A DNA stretch of 49,656 nucleotides from Burkholderia singularis (GTDB lineage: Bacteria; Pseudomonadota; Gammaproteobacteria; Burkholderiales; Burkholderiaceae). The first letter of the stretch is position 1; every line of letters starts with the position of its first letter. The notes under the pieces are model-generated. The model worked only from the letters and a program-made list of their open reading frames with translations. It was not told the origin of the DNA and made no database searches. Below are positions 29,396 to 37,821 of this stretch, piece by piece. The stretch spans positions 1-49,656 of the forward strand of contig NZ_FXAN01000060.1 of assembly GCF_900176645.1 (NCBI RefSeq). The letters run 5' to 3'. Both the position numbers and the translations under genes were made by a program.

Positions 29396-30658
29396 CTACG
29401 CGGCGCGCACCGGATTGTTCGGATGCGTGGTCCAGTTCGCGTAGGTGCCCGAATCGACGCGCTCCATCGTGATGCAGCCGTCGGCTGGACACACATGCAA
29501 GCACAAATTGCACCCGACGCAGTTCTCGTCGATGACTTCGAAGTGGCGGCGGCCGTCTTTCGTCGCGGTAATCGCCTGATGGGACGTGTCCTCGCATGCG
29601 ATATGGCACAGCCCGCATTGAATGCAACGATCCTGATCGATGCGCGCCTTCACGTCGTAGCGCAGGTTCAGGTACTGCCAGTCGGTCACGTTCGGCACCG
29701 CACGACCACGAAAATCGTCGAGCGTCGCGTAGCCCTTCGCGTCCATCCAGTTCGACAGCCCGTCGATCATATCGTCGACGATCCGGAATCCGTAATGCAT
29801 CGCTGCGGTGCAGACTTGAACCGACCCGGCTCCGAGCGCGATGAATTCCGCCGCGTCGCGCCAGTTCGAGATACCTCCGATTCCGGAAATCGGCAGGTTC
29901 GGCGTGCTGAGATCGCGCGCGATCTCGGCGACCATGTGCAGCGCGATCGGTTTCACCGCCGGCCCGCAATAGCCGCCGTGCGAGCCCTTGCCGTCGACGC
30001 TCGGCTGCGGTGCCATCAGATCGAGATCGACTGCGACGATCGAGTTGATCGTGTTGATCAGCGACACGCCGTCGGCGCCGCCCGCATGCGCCGCTCGCGA
30101 GCCGAGCCGGATGTCGGCGATGTTCGGCGTGAGCTTCACGAGGCACGGCAGGCGGCTACCCTCCTTGACCCAAGCCGTGACCATCTGAACGTACTCGGGC
30201 ACCTGACCGACCGCCGCGCCCATTCCGCGCTCGCTCATTCCGTGAGGACAACCGAAATTCAGCTCGACGGCATCCGCGCCCGCGTCCTCGACCATCGGTA
30301 GAATCGATTTCCAGTCGCGCTCGTTGCATGGCACCATCAACGAGACAATCAACGCACGGTCCGGCCAAGCGCGCTTGATCTGCGCGATTTCCTTCAGATT
30401 CACGTCGAGCGGCCGGTCGGTGATCAGTTCGATGTTGTTTAGCCCCGCAAGCCGCTGGCCGTTGTAATGAACCGCGCCGTATCGCGAACTGACGTTGACG
30501 ACATGCGGATCGAGCCCGAGCGTTTTCCACACGACGCCGCCCCAGCCGGCTTCGAATGCGCGATTCACGTTGTATGCCTTGTCGGTCGGCGGCGCCGACG
30601 CAAGCCAAAACGGGTTCGGCGAACGAATGCCGGCAAGCGTGCAACGAAGATCGGCCAT
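29396..30658 (-). CDS. preA: Dihydropyrimidine dehydrogenase, PreA subunit
   Basis: A 420-residue flavin and iron-sulfur subunit that reduces uracil and thymine to the dihydro forms. A class 1B dihydroorotate-dehydrogenase-like barrel makes up residues 1-330 (PFWLASAPPTDKAYNVNRAFEAGWGG, LNFGCPHGMSERGMG, and GIGGISNWRDAAEFIALGAGSVQVCTA for FMN). Two C-terminal 4Fe-4S motifs follow, CIQCGLCHIAC and CVGCNLCLHVC, with CxxCxxCxxxC spacing. Two ATGs are possible; the second (30658) is chosen because AAGGAG directly abuts the first and stands 6 bases before the second. It follows preT by 58 bp and forms the PreTA complex with it. Confidence 0.95.
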   Translation of the reverse strand: MADLRCTLAGIRSPNPFWLASAPPTDKAYNVNRAFEAGWGGVVWKTLGLDPHVVNVSSRYGAVHYNGQRLAGLNNIELITDRPLDVNLKEIAQIKRAWPDRALIVSLMVPCNERDWKSILPMVEDAGADAVELNFGCPHGMSERGMGAAVGQVPEYVQMVTAWVKEGSRLPCLVKLTPNIADIRLGSRAAHAGGADGVSLINTINSIVAVDLDLMAPQPSVDGKGSHGGYCGPAVKPIALHMVAEIARDLSTPNLPISGIGGISNWRDAAEFIALGAGSVQVCTAAMHYGFRIVDDMIDGLSNWMDAKGYATLDDFRGRAVPNVTDWQYLNLRYDVKARIDQDRCIQCGLCHIACEDTSHQAITATKDGRRHFEVIDENCVGCNLCLHVCPADGCITMERVDSGTYANWTTHPNNPVRAA

Positions 30659-30716
30659 CGTCATCTCCTTCTTGTTTCGGAAAATCGTTGGGTGCGCTAC
30701 CGGAGCGCACGCAGAA

Positions 30717-32075
30717 TCAGCCGCGCAGAAAACGATCGATGGCCCGCGCGGCGCGCTTGCCGTCCTCGACGGCCTGCACGGTCAGGTCTTCGCCCGCATG
30801 GTTCGTGCAATCGCCCCCCGCCCAGACGCCTGGCAGCGATGTCGCGCCATGCGCGTCCACGGCGATCCGGCCGCCGTCGAGCGCGAGCTGTGCCGCCAGG
30901 CCGTCGGACTCGAAGCGCTGACCGATCGCCTTCAGTACGACGTCCGCGTCGATCCGGAACGTGTCGCCAGTCGGCTCGACGCCGCCGGCCGGAGTCGCAC
31001 GCATCGCGTCGAATTCGACCCCGCTCACCCGGCCGCCACCGCCCACGATGCGGGCCGGCCGTGCCCATTCGATCAACGTCACGCCGTTGCGCTGCGCGAA
31101 CTCGCGCTCCGCGCCGGTCGCGCTCATCTGCATCGCGCCGCGCCGATACGCGATCGTCACTTGCAGCGCACCGAGCTTGCGGCTTTGCACGGCTGCATCG
31201 ACCGCCGTATTGCCGCCGCCGATCACGACGACGCGCCGGCCGACCGGCACTTGCGACAGATCGTCCGCTTGCCGCAACCGCGCGATGAAATCGACCGCAT
31301 CGATTACGCCGTCGAGCGTTTCGCCTTCTATGCGCAGCGCGTTCACGCCGGTGAGCCCGACACCGACGAATACCGCGTCGAATTCGGCACGCAGCGCATC
31401 GAGCGTCAGCTCGCGCCCGAGCGTCTGGTTCGCGCGCCATTCGATCCCGCCGATCGACAGCAGCCATGCGACCTCGCGTTGCGCGAACCCATCAACCGTT
31501 TTATAGGCGGCGATTCCGTATTCGTTGAGCCCGCCCGGCTTGCCGTGCGTATCGAAGATCACGACGTCATGGCCCGCGCGCGCGAGGCCGTGCGCGCAAG
31601 CAAGCCCGGCCGGCCCCGCGCCGATCACCGCGACACGCTTGCCGCTCGAGGCGGCGCGCTCGAACAGCGGCTTCTCGCCGGCCGCTTCGCGCGCGAACTG
31701 CCAGTCCGTCGCATACCGTTGCAGCGCGCCGATCTCAACCGGTTCGCCATCCTGATGATGGCGAACGCACGCTCCTTCGCACAGAATCTCCGTGGGACAA
31801 ACGCGCGCGCACATTCCGCCGAGCGGATTCGCGGACAAGATGTCACGCGCCGCGCCCCGCAGGTTGTCGTTGCCGATCTTGCGGATGAAGCCTGGAATGT
31901 CGATTCCGGTCGGGCACGCGGCAATGCACGGCGCGTCATAGCAATAGTGGCAACGATCCGCGGCGACCCGCGCGGCACCCGTATCCAGCGGCGGCGCGAC
32001 GTCCGCGAAATTGCATGCGAGCTGCGCGGCCGGCACGCGGCCCGCAGCGACATCGCCTATTTCCTTCCAGGACAT
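30717..32075 (-). CDS. preT: Dihydropyrimidine dehydrogenase, PreT subunit
   Basis: A 452-residue glutamate-synthase-beta-like electron-transfer subunit that passes electrons from NAD(P)H to PreA. The N-terminal part has iron-sulfur cysteines (CHYCYDAPCIAACP and CARVCPTEILCEGAC), then an FAD site (VAVIGAGPAGLACAHGLA, about residue 147) and an NAD(P) site (VVVIGGGNTAVDAA, about 286), and ends with the second FAD contact GVWAGGDCTNHAGEDLTVQAVEDGKRAA. It lies 111 bp after the amidohydrolase gene and before preA. Confidence 0.95.
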   Translation of the reverse strand: MSWKEIGDVAAGRVPAAQLACNFADVAPPLDTGAARVAADRCHYCYDAPCIAACPTGIDIPGFIRKIGNDNLRGAARDILSANPLGGMCARVCPTEILCEGACVRHHQDGEPVEIGALQRYATDWQFAREAAGEKPLFERAASSGKRVAVIGAGPAGLACAHGLARAGHDVVIFDTHGKPGGLNEYGIAAYKTVDGFAQREVAWLLSIGGIEWRANQTLGRELTLDALRAEFDAVFVGVGLTGVNALRIEGETLDGVIDAVDFIARLRQADDLSQVPVGRRVVVIGGGNTAVDAAVQSRKLGALQVTIAYRRGAMQMSATGAEREFAQRNGVTLIEWARPARIVGGGGRVSGVEFDAMRATPAGGVEPTGDTFRIDADVVLKAIGQRFESDGLAAQLALDGGRIAVDAHGATSLPGVWAGGDCTNHAGEDLTVQAVEDGKRAARAIDRFLRG

Positions 32076-32186
32076 GGGGACTCCTGTTTATGGTGAGGTG
32101 AAACGCCGGGCGCGCGGCCCCGCATCCGCCGCCGGACATCCGTTTTTTTCGACAAAAACGCTGCGCCCGCGCAGGGCCGCGCGAGA

Positions 32187-33452
32187 TCAGCCCGGCTCGG
32201 ATGCGCGCTCGAGCATCGCGTGCAGCAACACGTTCGCGCCCGCGGCGATCCATTCGGGAGTGGCGTCCTCGATTTCGTTATGACTGATCCCGCCGATGCA
32301 TGGCACGAACACCATCGACGTCGGCGCGACCTGCGCGAGATAACACGCGTCATGTCCGGCGCCCGATACGATGTCGCGATGCGTATAGCCGAAGCGCTCC
32401 GCCGCCGCGCGCACCGAGCGCACGCAGCCGGCATCGAAAGCGACAGGTGCGTAATAGAAGATCTGATCGACCTGCGCATCGAGCTTGCCGTCGGCCGCGA
32501 TCCGCGCAATGCCGGCGCGCAACTGCGCATCCATTTGCGCGAGCACATCGTCTTGCGGATGGCGGAAATCGACCGTGAAAAACACGCGCCCCGGAATCAC
32601 GTTCCGCGAATTAGGATGTACCTGCATCATCCCGACCGTCGCGCACGCGAGCGGCGCATGGCGCAGGCCGATCTCGTTGACGAGCTGCACGACGCGCGAC
32701 GCGCCGAGCAGCGCATCGCGGCGACGCGGCATCGGCGTCGGGCCGGCATGCGCCTCCTGGCCGCTCAGCACGACTTCATACCAGCGCTGCCCTTGTGCGT
32801 CCGTGACGACACCGATCGTCTTGCCCTCTGCCTCTAGAATCGGCCCTTGCTCGATATGCAGCTCGAAAGCCGCGTGGATCGGCCTGCCGCCGCACGGCAG
32901 ATCGCCCGCATAACCGATGCGCGCCAATTCCTCGCCGATCGTCTTGCCGTCGACATCCTGACGCGACAAGCCATATTCGAGCGAAAACACGCCGGCAAAC
33001 ACGCCTGAGGCCACCATTGCGGGCGCGAAGCGCGAGCCTTCCTCGTTGGTCCAGATGACGGTTTCGATCGGCCGTTCGGTCTCGATGCCCAGATCGTTCA
33101 GAGTCCGAATCACTTCGAGGCCGCCGAGCACGCCGTAAATGCCGTCGAAGCGGCCGCCCGTCGGCTGGGAATCGGCATGCGAGCCGGTTATGACAGGCGG
33201 CAACGCATCGTTGCGGCCCTTGCGGCGCATGAACACGTTGCCCATGCGGTCGATGCTCACCGAGCAGCCCGCCTCCTTCGCCCAGCCGACGATCAGATCA
33301 CGGCCCGCTCGATCGAGATCGGTCAGCGCGAGCCGGCAAACGCCCCCTTTTTCCGTCGCACCGATTTTCGCGAGTGCCATCAGGCTATTCCACAAACGCT
33401 CGCCGTCGACTTTCACCGAGGTCGACAGCGCGACTTCTGTCGTTGCAGTCAT
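32187..33452 (-). CDS. N-carbamoyl-beta-alanine amidohydrolase (M20 Zn-dependent hydrolase)
   Basis: A 421-residue M20-family hydrolase of the beta-ureidopropionase / N-carbamoyl-L-amino acid hydrolase / allantoate amidohydrolase group. Metal ligands are visible as GSHADSQPTGGRFDG (His, Asp), TNEEGSRF (Glu pair), LHIEQGP (His) and the C-terminal GISHNEIE (His). The GPTPMPRRRDAL segment is part of the dimerisation lid. In this operon it should release CO2 and NH3 from N-carbamoyl-beta-alanine or the 2-methyl homologue from thymine. ATG 33452 is chosen by family length; the frame extends to 33686. It is the first gene of the operon. Confidence 0.93.
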   Translation of the reverse strand: MTATTEVALSTSVKVDGERLWNSLMALAKIGATEKGGVCRLALTDLDRAGRDLIVGWAKEAGCSVSIDRMGNVFMRRKGRNDALPPVITGSHADSQPTGGRFDGIYGVLGGLEVIRTLNDLGIETERPIETVIWTNEEGSRFAPAMVASGVFAGVFSLEYGLSRQDVDGKTIGEELARIGYAGDLPCGGRPIHAAFELHIEQGPILEAEGKTIGVVTDAQGQRWYEVVLSGQEAHAGPTPMPRRRDALLGASRVVQLVNEIGLRHAPLACATVGMMQVHPNSRNVIPGRVFFTVDFRHPQDDVLAQMDAQLRAGIARIAADGKLDAQVDQIFYYAPVAFDAGCVRSVRAAAERFGYTHRDIVSGAGHDACYLAQVAPTSMVFVPCIGGISHNEIEDATPEWIAAGANVLLHAMLERASEPG

Positions 33453-33554
33453 GGGTGTCTCTCCATCTGGTTCGAGATTGCGCGCGATGCGCTGCGGCGG
33501 CAAGCATGGCCGGCGAACGGAATCTATCGTGAGGGGCGCTTCCAATCCTGTCCG

Positions 33555-33592
33555 TATGGTCAGGTTATAACCGACCATATCGCCAATTTCAA
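33555..33592 (-). promoter_or_regulatory. Promoter and palindromic operator of the pyrimidine operon
   Basis: On the minus strand a sigma-70-type promoter reads TTGAAA (33587-33592), a 17-bp spacer, then TATAAC (33564-33569). The -10 box lies in a 10-bp palindrome GGTTATAACC (33563-33572), which is enclosed by perfect arms TATGGTC (33555-33561) and GACCATA (33573-33579). The arms resemble the TGGTCA/TGACCA half-sites of the E. coli RutR box. The leader to the first start codon is about 105 bases. The nearby RutR-like TetR protein is the likely repressor. Confidence 0.7.
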
Positions 33593-33981
33593 ACGTGTCA
33601 AAAACATGAGGCAGATGCATGGGCGGCGGCGAAATCGCGCTCCCGATACCGCCTCGAATACATCCGACAAAACGGCTCGACGCCAATCAGCCCGTTGCGG
33701 CGCATCCGCCTCGAGCATGCGCTCCGCGAGGTCAGGACGATCGCGGCTGATCGACAGCCATATCACAGCTACACGGTTTATATCAACGAACCCCTGAGAA
33801 TTCAGAGGCAGTTCGTTATACAGAACGTCGATAAGCTCTATCCGCCAAGTGTCCCCTATTGGCTTACGCGCTCTGCACCAGCGTTTGATCGGAGGCAAAG
33901 AGGGTTTCCGATGGTTGCCTCGCTCACGGCCGTTGCGTTGCAGACATACAAATTTTCGTCACGCGTCGAGGAAAACTCGCT
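33593..33981. other. Intergenic region between the pyrimidine operon and a secreted-protein gene
   Basis: No gene is supported in these 389 bases. The right-hand part is AT-richer and must carry the promoter of the secreted-protein gene; GAGGAAAACTC just before its ATG supplies a GAGGA ribosome site. A minus-strand open frame here lacks a ribosome site and overlaps the operon promoter. Confidence 0.4.
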
Positions 33982-35028
33982 ATGCACTTAAATACGAAAC
34001 TTTCGGCTTTTGTCATCCTGGCAGGATTCGTCAGCGCGTCCGTGCTTGCTGCACCGGCCGCAGAAAGCGTCGAGCCGGCGGGAGCCACCCATTCCGTCGA
34101 AACACAAGCGCGCGGGCAATGGTTCAAACAGATCACGCAGATAGCATCGTCTGGCTTCGGATGCTTTCGCGCGTCTTATCCGAATCTTGTGTGGGAAAAA
34201 GTAACCTGCGGACAGGGTCCATCATTCAAGTCCACGCTGCCGTCGCCGTTGCAAACCACGTTGAACGCCTCGGGTGCGTCGCCCACGGCGGTGGACAACA
34301 CGAACGGTTATACCCTGGTATCGAGCACTCCGATCAGTTCGGTAATCGGCATCTTTCCGTCCGTCACCGGCGTGGCGTCGATCACGGACCCCAGCCATCC
34401 AAGCGCGGCCAATCAGTATTCGATTCAACTGCTTACGAATACGGCCGTCACATCGGCCTGCAATAATGGCGCGACCAACTGCCGGGCCTTCCAGCGGTTT
34501 GTCTATTCGACGACGCTTCCCAATTCGCAGCCCGCCGCCGCCCTTCTTTACGGCGAATCCTGGCTGATGAACTATGGGAATTTCGGACCATGTCCCAGTA
34601 ATTGGTCGGACGACGGCAAAGGTAATTGTTATATACGAGACACCTTTTACGATACGCCGGCGGTTCCCGCCACTGGGCTTGGAGGCGCGCAAACGAACGT
34701 CATCGCTTCGTCCAGCAACGGCTTTTCGTTTTACTTCCTCTACGGTAACTACGCTTACTTAATCACATCGCCCGATCGATTGAATATCATCCCGTCCTGG
34801 AAACAGGTGGCATTCAACGTTTTTGGCCGGGCTGACGGAAACGCATCCGGTATCGCGCAATTCAATCCTGGGTCGTCCGTGAAGTTGCAATTGATCAAGA
34901 ACAGCAGCACCGCCAATCCCACTTGCGTGCGGCAATCGATCGGGCCGTTCAGTATCGCAGGCAACAACCTGAACCTGGGTAGCTGTACAACGGCCACCAA
35001 CCAGATTCAATTCTCCGAATCGAACTGA
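33982..35028 (+). CDS. Secreted Cys-rich protein of unknown family
   Basis: A 348-residue protein with a clear signal peptide (about residues 1-23, ending in VLA before APAAES). The mature part has eight Cys, an even number spread along the chain (for example GFGCFRA, VTCGQG, SACNNG, NCRAF, GPCPSN, NCYIRD, TCVRQ, GSCTT), which suggests disulfides. It is rich in Ser, Thr, Asn and aromatic residues with little charge, typical of an extracellular beta-rich protein. I recognise no domain. Its codon use is less GC-rich than that of the adjoining genes, a possible sign of transfer. GAGGA stands about 9 bases before ATG 33982. It lies between the pyrimidine operon and the RutR-like gene but is probably unrelated to them. 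Confidence 0.75.
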   Translation: MHLNTKLSAFVILAGFVSASVLAAPAAESVEPAGATHSVETQARGQWFKQITQIASSGFGCFRASYPNLVWEKVTCGQGPSFKSTLPSPLQTTLNASGASPTAVDNTNGYTLVSSTPISSVIGIFPSVTGVASITDPSHPSAANQYSIQLLTNTAVTSACNNGATNCRAFQRFVYSTTLPNSQPAAALLYGESWLMNYGNFGPCPSNWSDDGKGNCYIRDTFYDTPAVPATGLGGAQTNVIASSSNGFSFYFLYGNYAYLITSPDRLNIIPSWKQVAFNVFGRADGNASGIAQFNPGSSVKLQLIKNSSTANPTCVRQSIGPFSIAGNNLNLGSCTTATNQIQFSESN

Positions 35029-35162
35029 AGGTTCAAGTCGGCGGATTCGACGATGCCGGCCGATGCGGCCCGCGCCACGCGTCCCGCAAACACGCATCCC
35101 ATCATGGCGTCCGTGGAGCCACGTTTGGATGCCGATGCAATCAGATGCCGGGCAGCCGCGTC

Positions 35163-35199
35163 TACAATAGCCGCGAAGCGCCCGCACCCGCGGGTGCGG
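35163..35199 (+). promoter_or_regulatory. Promoter and 18-bp palindrome before the TetR gene
   Basis: A -10-like TACAAT lies at 35163-35168, followed by a perfect palindrome CCGCACCCGCGGGTGCGG at 35182-35199, ending 25 bases before the TetR start codon. It could be an autoregulatory operator or a leader hairpin. Confidence 0.4.
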
Positions 35200-35224
35200 C
35201 CGCGCCTTATTCATCGATCGATCC

Positions 35225-35959
35225 ATGCGAGACCCCGATCCGCCAACGCCCGCCGACGAACCCCAGCAGCCTGGCCGCCATGCGCGGCGCGAGCATGCCG
35301 CCGCGCCGCCCGTCGAGCGCCGCCGCAAAGCCGGCATTCGTGCATCGAACGAAGCTCAACTCGTCGCCTGTGCGGAAGCCGTATTCGCCGAGCGCGGCTT
35401 CGAAGGCGCGAGCACCGCGCTGATTGCCGAACGCGCCGGCCTGCCGAAAGCGAATCTGCACTATTACTTCCCGACCAAGCTTGCGCTGTACCGCCACGTG
35501 CTCGACGACATCTTCGAAGAATGGCACGCAGCCGCTGCGACGTTCGACGTCGGCGACGACCCAGTCGACGCGCTCGGCGGCTATGTGCGCGCGAAGATGG
35601 CGCTGTCGCGCCGAAGACCGCTCGGCTCGAAAGTTTGGGCCAACGAAATTATCAGCGGCGCGCCGCACATGCAGGACATCTTGCGCGAACGCGTGAAGCC
35701 CTGGCTCGAAACGCGCGTCGCGCTGATCGAGCGCTGGATCGCGCTCGGGCTTGTCGCACCCGTCGAACCCAAGACGCTGCTATTCATGATCTGGGCAACG
35801 ACCCAGCATTACGCCGACTTCGATGCGCAGATCGAAGCCCTTGCCGGCAAACGCACGCTATCGGCCAAAGCATTCGGCAGCACGACTGACGAAGTCGTGC
35901 GTCTGATCCTGCGCGCATGCGGCGCGCGCAGGCCCGGCGCGGCATCGGCGCACGAGTAG
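35225..35959 (+). CDS. TetR-family regulator, RutR-like
   Basis: A 244-residue TetR regulator. After a disordered basic N-terminus of about 40 residues come the helix-turn-helix (ACAEAVFAERGFEGASTALIAERAGLPKANLHYYFPTKLALYRHVL) and a ligand domain close to E. coli RutR: SGAPHMQDIL corresponds to AGAPLLMDEL and FMIWATTQHYADFDAQIEAL to FMIWASTQHYADFAPQVEAV. RutR binds uracil and controls pyrimidine degradation. This gene lies 1.8 kb from the head of the reductive pyrimidine operon, beyond the secreted-protein gene, so it is probably the operon's uracil-responsive regulator. The start codon has no good ribosome site and could be further inside the disordered region. Confidence 0.88.
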   Translation: MRDPDPPTPADEPQQPGRHARREHAAAPPVERRRKAGIRASNEAQLVACAEAVFAERGFEGASTALIAERAGLPKANLHYYFPTKLALYRHVLDDIFEEWHAAAATFDVGDDPVDALGGYVRAKMALSRRRPLGSKVWANEIISGAPHMQDILRERVKPWLETRVALIERWIALGLVAPVEPKTLLFMIWATTQHYADFDAQIEALAGKRTLSAKAFGSTTDEVVRLILRACGARRPGAASAHE

Positions 35960-36359
35960 CCGCGGCGGCGCTACACGCGTGGTCACGGCCGGCAACGGCA
36001 CGTGACGCTTCGCTGGGCGCCCGGATTGTGCGATGCGGCAATCCGTTCGCATCGCGCGCCGGGGCCGGCCGAATCGGCATTTCGGTGCGCGGCGCAAAGC
36101 CTCGGCGTATCCTTTCGCCAGCCCATCATCAGCTTTCATCTACGTCGCGAACCCAATAAACACTGCGTGTGCGGCCCGATCGCCATTCGGGCATTTACTA
36201 AGCATCCGTCAACAATTTTGTCTTGATACTCTTAATGCGCCCTCCGTTCGGCACGGACGCAGGCACCGCCCGGCCGGCAACCGCGCCGGGCAACATGAAA
36301 TTGGCGGCGTAACCGCACGCAATCATCGAACTACGACTACGTATAACGAGGTACCAACA
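35960..36359. other. Intergenic region before the binding-protein gene
   Basis: I see no gene in these 400 bases. The segment 36190-36235 is AT-rich (around CAACAATTTTGTCTTGATAC) and is the likely promoter area; the leader after it would be about 120 bases. GAGGT at 36349-36353 is the ribosome site of the next gene. Confidence 0.35.
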
Positions 36360-37127
36360 GTGAAAAAAATCTTGGCGGCTTTGACCGTGACCCTGCTGGC
36401 GGTATCGGCGGGCAGCGCTTACGCGAAGGACTGGTCGACGATTCGCTTCGGCGTCGATCCGAGCTACCAGCCTTTCGAGTCGAAAGGGCCGGACGGCAAG
36501 GTGGTCGGGTTCGACATCGATCTCGGCAACGAAATCTGCAAGCGCCTGAATGCAAAGTGCGTGTGGATTGAAAACGACTTCGACGGCCTGATTCCGGCGC
36601 TGAAGGCACGCAAGTTCGATGGCGTGCTGTCGTCGCTGACCATCACGCCGCAGCGTGAAGAGCAAATCGCGTTCTCCGCCAAGCTGTTCGATACGCCGAC
36701 GCGCCTCGTCGCGAAGAAGGGCTCGAACCTGCAGCCGACCGCAGAATCGATGAAGGGCAAATCCATCGGCGTCGAGCAGGGCACCATTCAGGAAACTTAC
36801 GCGAAGACCAATTGGGCGCCGAATGGCGCGAAGGTCGTGCCTTATCAGAACCAGGACCAGGTTTACGCGGACCTTCAGACCGGGCGCCTCGACGCCGCCT
36901 TGCAAGACGAAGTGCAAGCCGACATCGGCTTTTTGAAGACGCCGCGCGGCGCAGGCTTCGAATTCGCCGGCAAGGAAATTCCGACGGGCTCCGCCGCAAT
37001 CGGTCTGCGCAAGGAAGACACCGATCTGAAGACGAAGATCGACGGCGCGATTGCGGCGATGGTCAAGGACGGCACGTACAAGAAGATCTCGAAGAAGTAT
37101 TTCGACTTTGACGTCTACGGCAAGTAA
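36360..37127 (+). CDS. Basic amino acid ABC transporter substrate-binding protein (ArtJ/HisJ type)
   Basis: A 255-residue periplasmic binding protein of the family 3 (lysine/arginine/ornithine/histidine) type. The signal peptide ends at AYA (about residue 22). The family pattern is clear: IRFGVDPSYQPFESKGPDGKVVGFDIDLGNEICKRL, DFDGLIPALKARKFDGVLSSLTITPQREEQIAFS (SLTITPxR is the ligand-binding loop) and GVEQGTIQETY. The start is GTG 36360 with GAGGT about 7 bases upstream. No permease or ATPase gene is adjacent, so it works with components encoded elsewhere. Confidence 0.92.
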   Translation: MKKILAALTVTLLAVSAGSAYAKDWSTIRFGVDPSYQPFESKGPDGKVVGFDIDLGNEICKRLNAKCVWIENDFDGLIPALKARKFDGVLSSLTITPQREEQIAFSAKLFDTPTRLVAKKGSNLQPTAESMKGKSIGVEQGTIQETYAKTNWAPNGAKVVPYQNQDQVYADLQTGRLDAALQDEVQADIGFLKTPRGAGFEFAGKEIPTGSAAIGLRKEDTDLKTKIDGAIAAMVKDGTYKKISKKYFDFDVYGK

Positions 37128-37821
37128 GCGTTAGCGGCATGGGCGGCGCGTCCGCGATGCCGGACGCGCACGGCCGCGCGCTCGGGATTGCTTCGGTTCT
37201 CGCCGCATGCGCTCGAGCGCGGCTGCGCCGCGAACCGACATGTCGGACGAACAAACGCGCCCGGCCAACTGCAACCGAGGGATAACGCGCTTCCCAACGG
37301 GCCCCCGAGAATCCGGATTTCGTCGGCCACGCCCCATTGAACTTCGCGCCGAATCAACAAACACCATACCGGCGAAAATCCATTTGCGCTGATCCGGGAC
37401 AAAATGGCTTCACCCGGAATTCACTGTCGGCTTCATCCGAAACATGAAATCGACATACGCTCGGCCCGGAATTTTCGAGACCCGAACCGGGCGCATTCGC
37501 GCCGGTTGACGCCCGCCGTTTGCGCCTGCCGTCTGCGAGGCGATGGAAACGGCATCGTTATCATTCTATTTATCGCTCCAATGCGCCAACCGTCAGCATC
37601 GCCCCTATCGGGCAGTCAGCGATTCGCAATCCATATTGGAAAACATCGATAAAAACAACATCGCCGCCCATTCACGCTGAGCGGTTTTGTCAAAGGCTTC
37701 GTGCTTTTCGATCCGGCATTCTGCCGTTATGTCGGCCCGTCGCGTAAAACCAACGACAATACAGCCCTGGCCGACGCTGTATTATCCCAACCGATTTTCC
37801 CCAACCCCTCAGGCTTATTGA
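37128..37821. other. Long intergenic region upstream of lysO
   Basis: No gene is supported in these 694 bases. A hairpin with arms GCGCGTCC (37146-37153) and GGACGCGC (37162-37169) follows the binding-protein gene as a probable 3' end. The middle is AT-richer than the flanks without an open frame of protein-like composition. The right end carries the lysO operator/promoter described separately. Confidence 0.45.
37759..37785 (+). promoter_or_regulatory. Inverted repeat and -10 box of lysO
   Basis: A perfect dyad ATACAGC-N10-GCTGTAT (37759-37782) partly overlaps a -10-like TATTAT (37780-37785), about 37 bases before the lysO start. There is no good -35 box. This is the layout of a LysR-activated promoter, possibly of an LysG/ArgP-type regulator that senses basic amino acids. 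Confidence 0.5.

Noticed and set aside
33560..33898. Minus-strand frame of 112 codons before the amidohydrolase gene
   Set aside because: Part of it looks protein-like, but it has no ribosome site, no family, and its end overlaps the promoter/operator of the pyrimidine operon.
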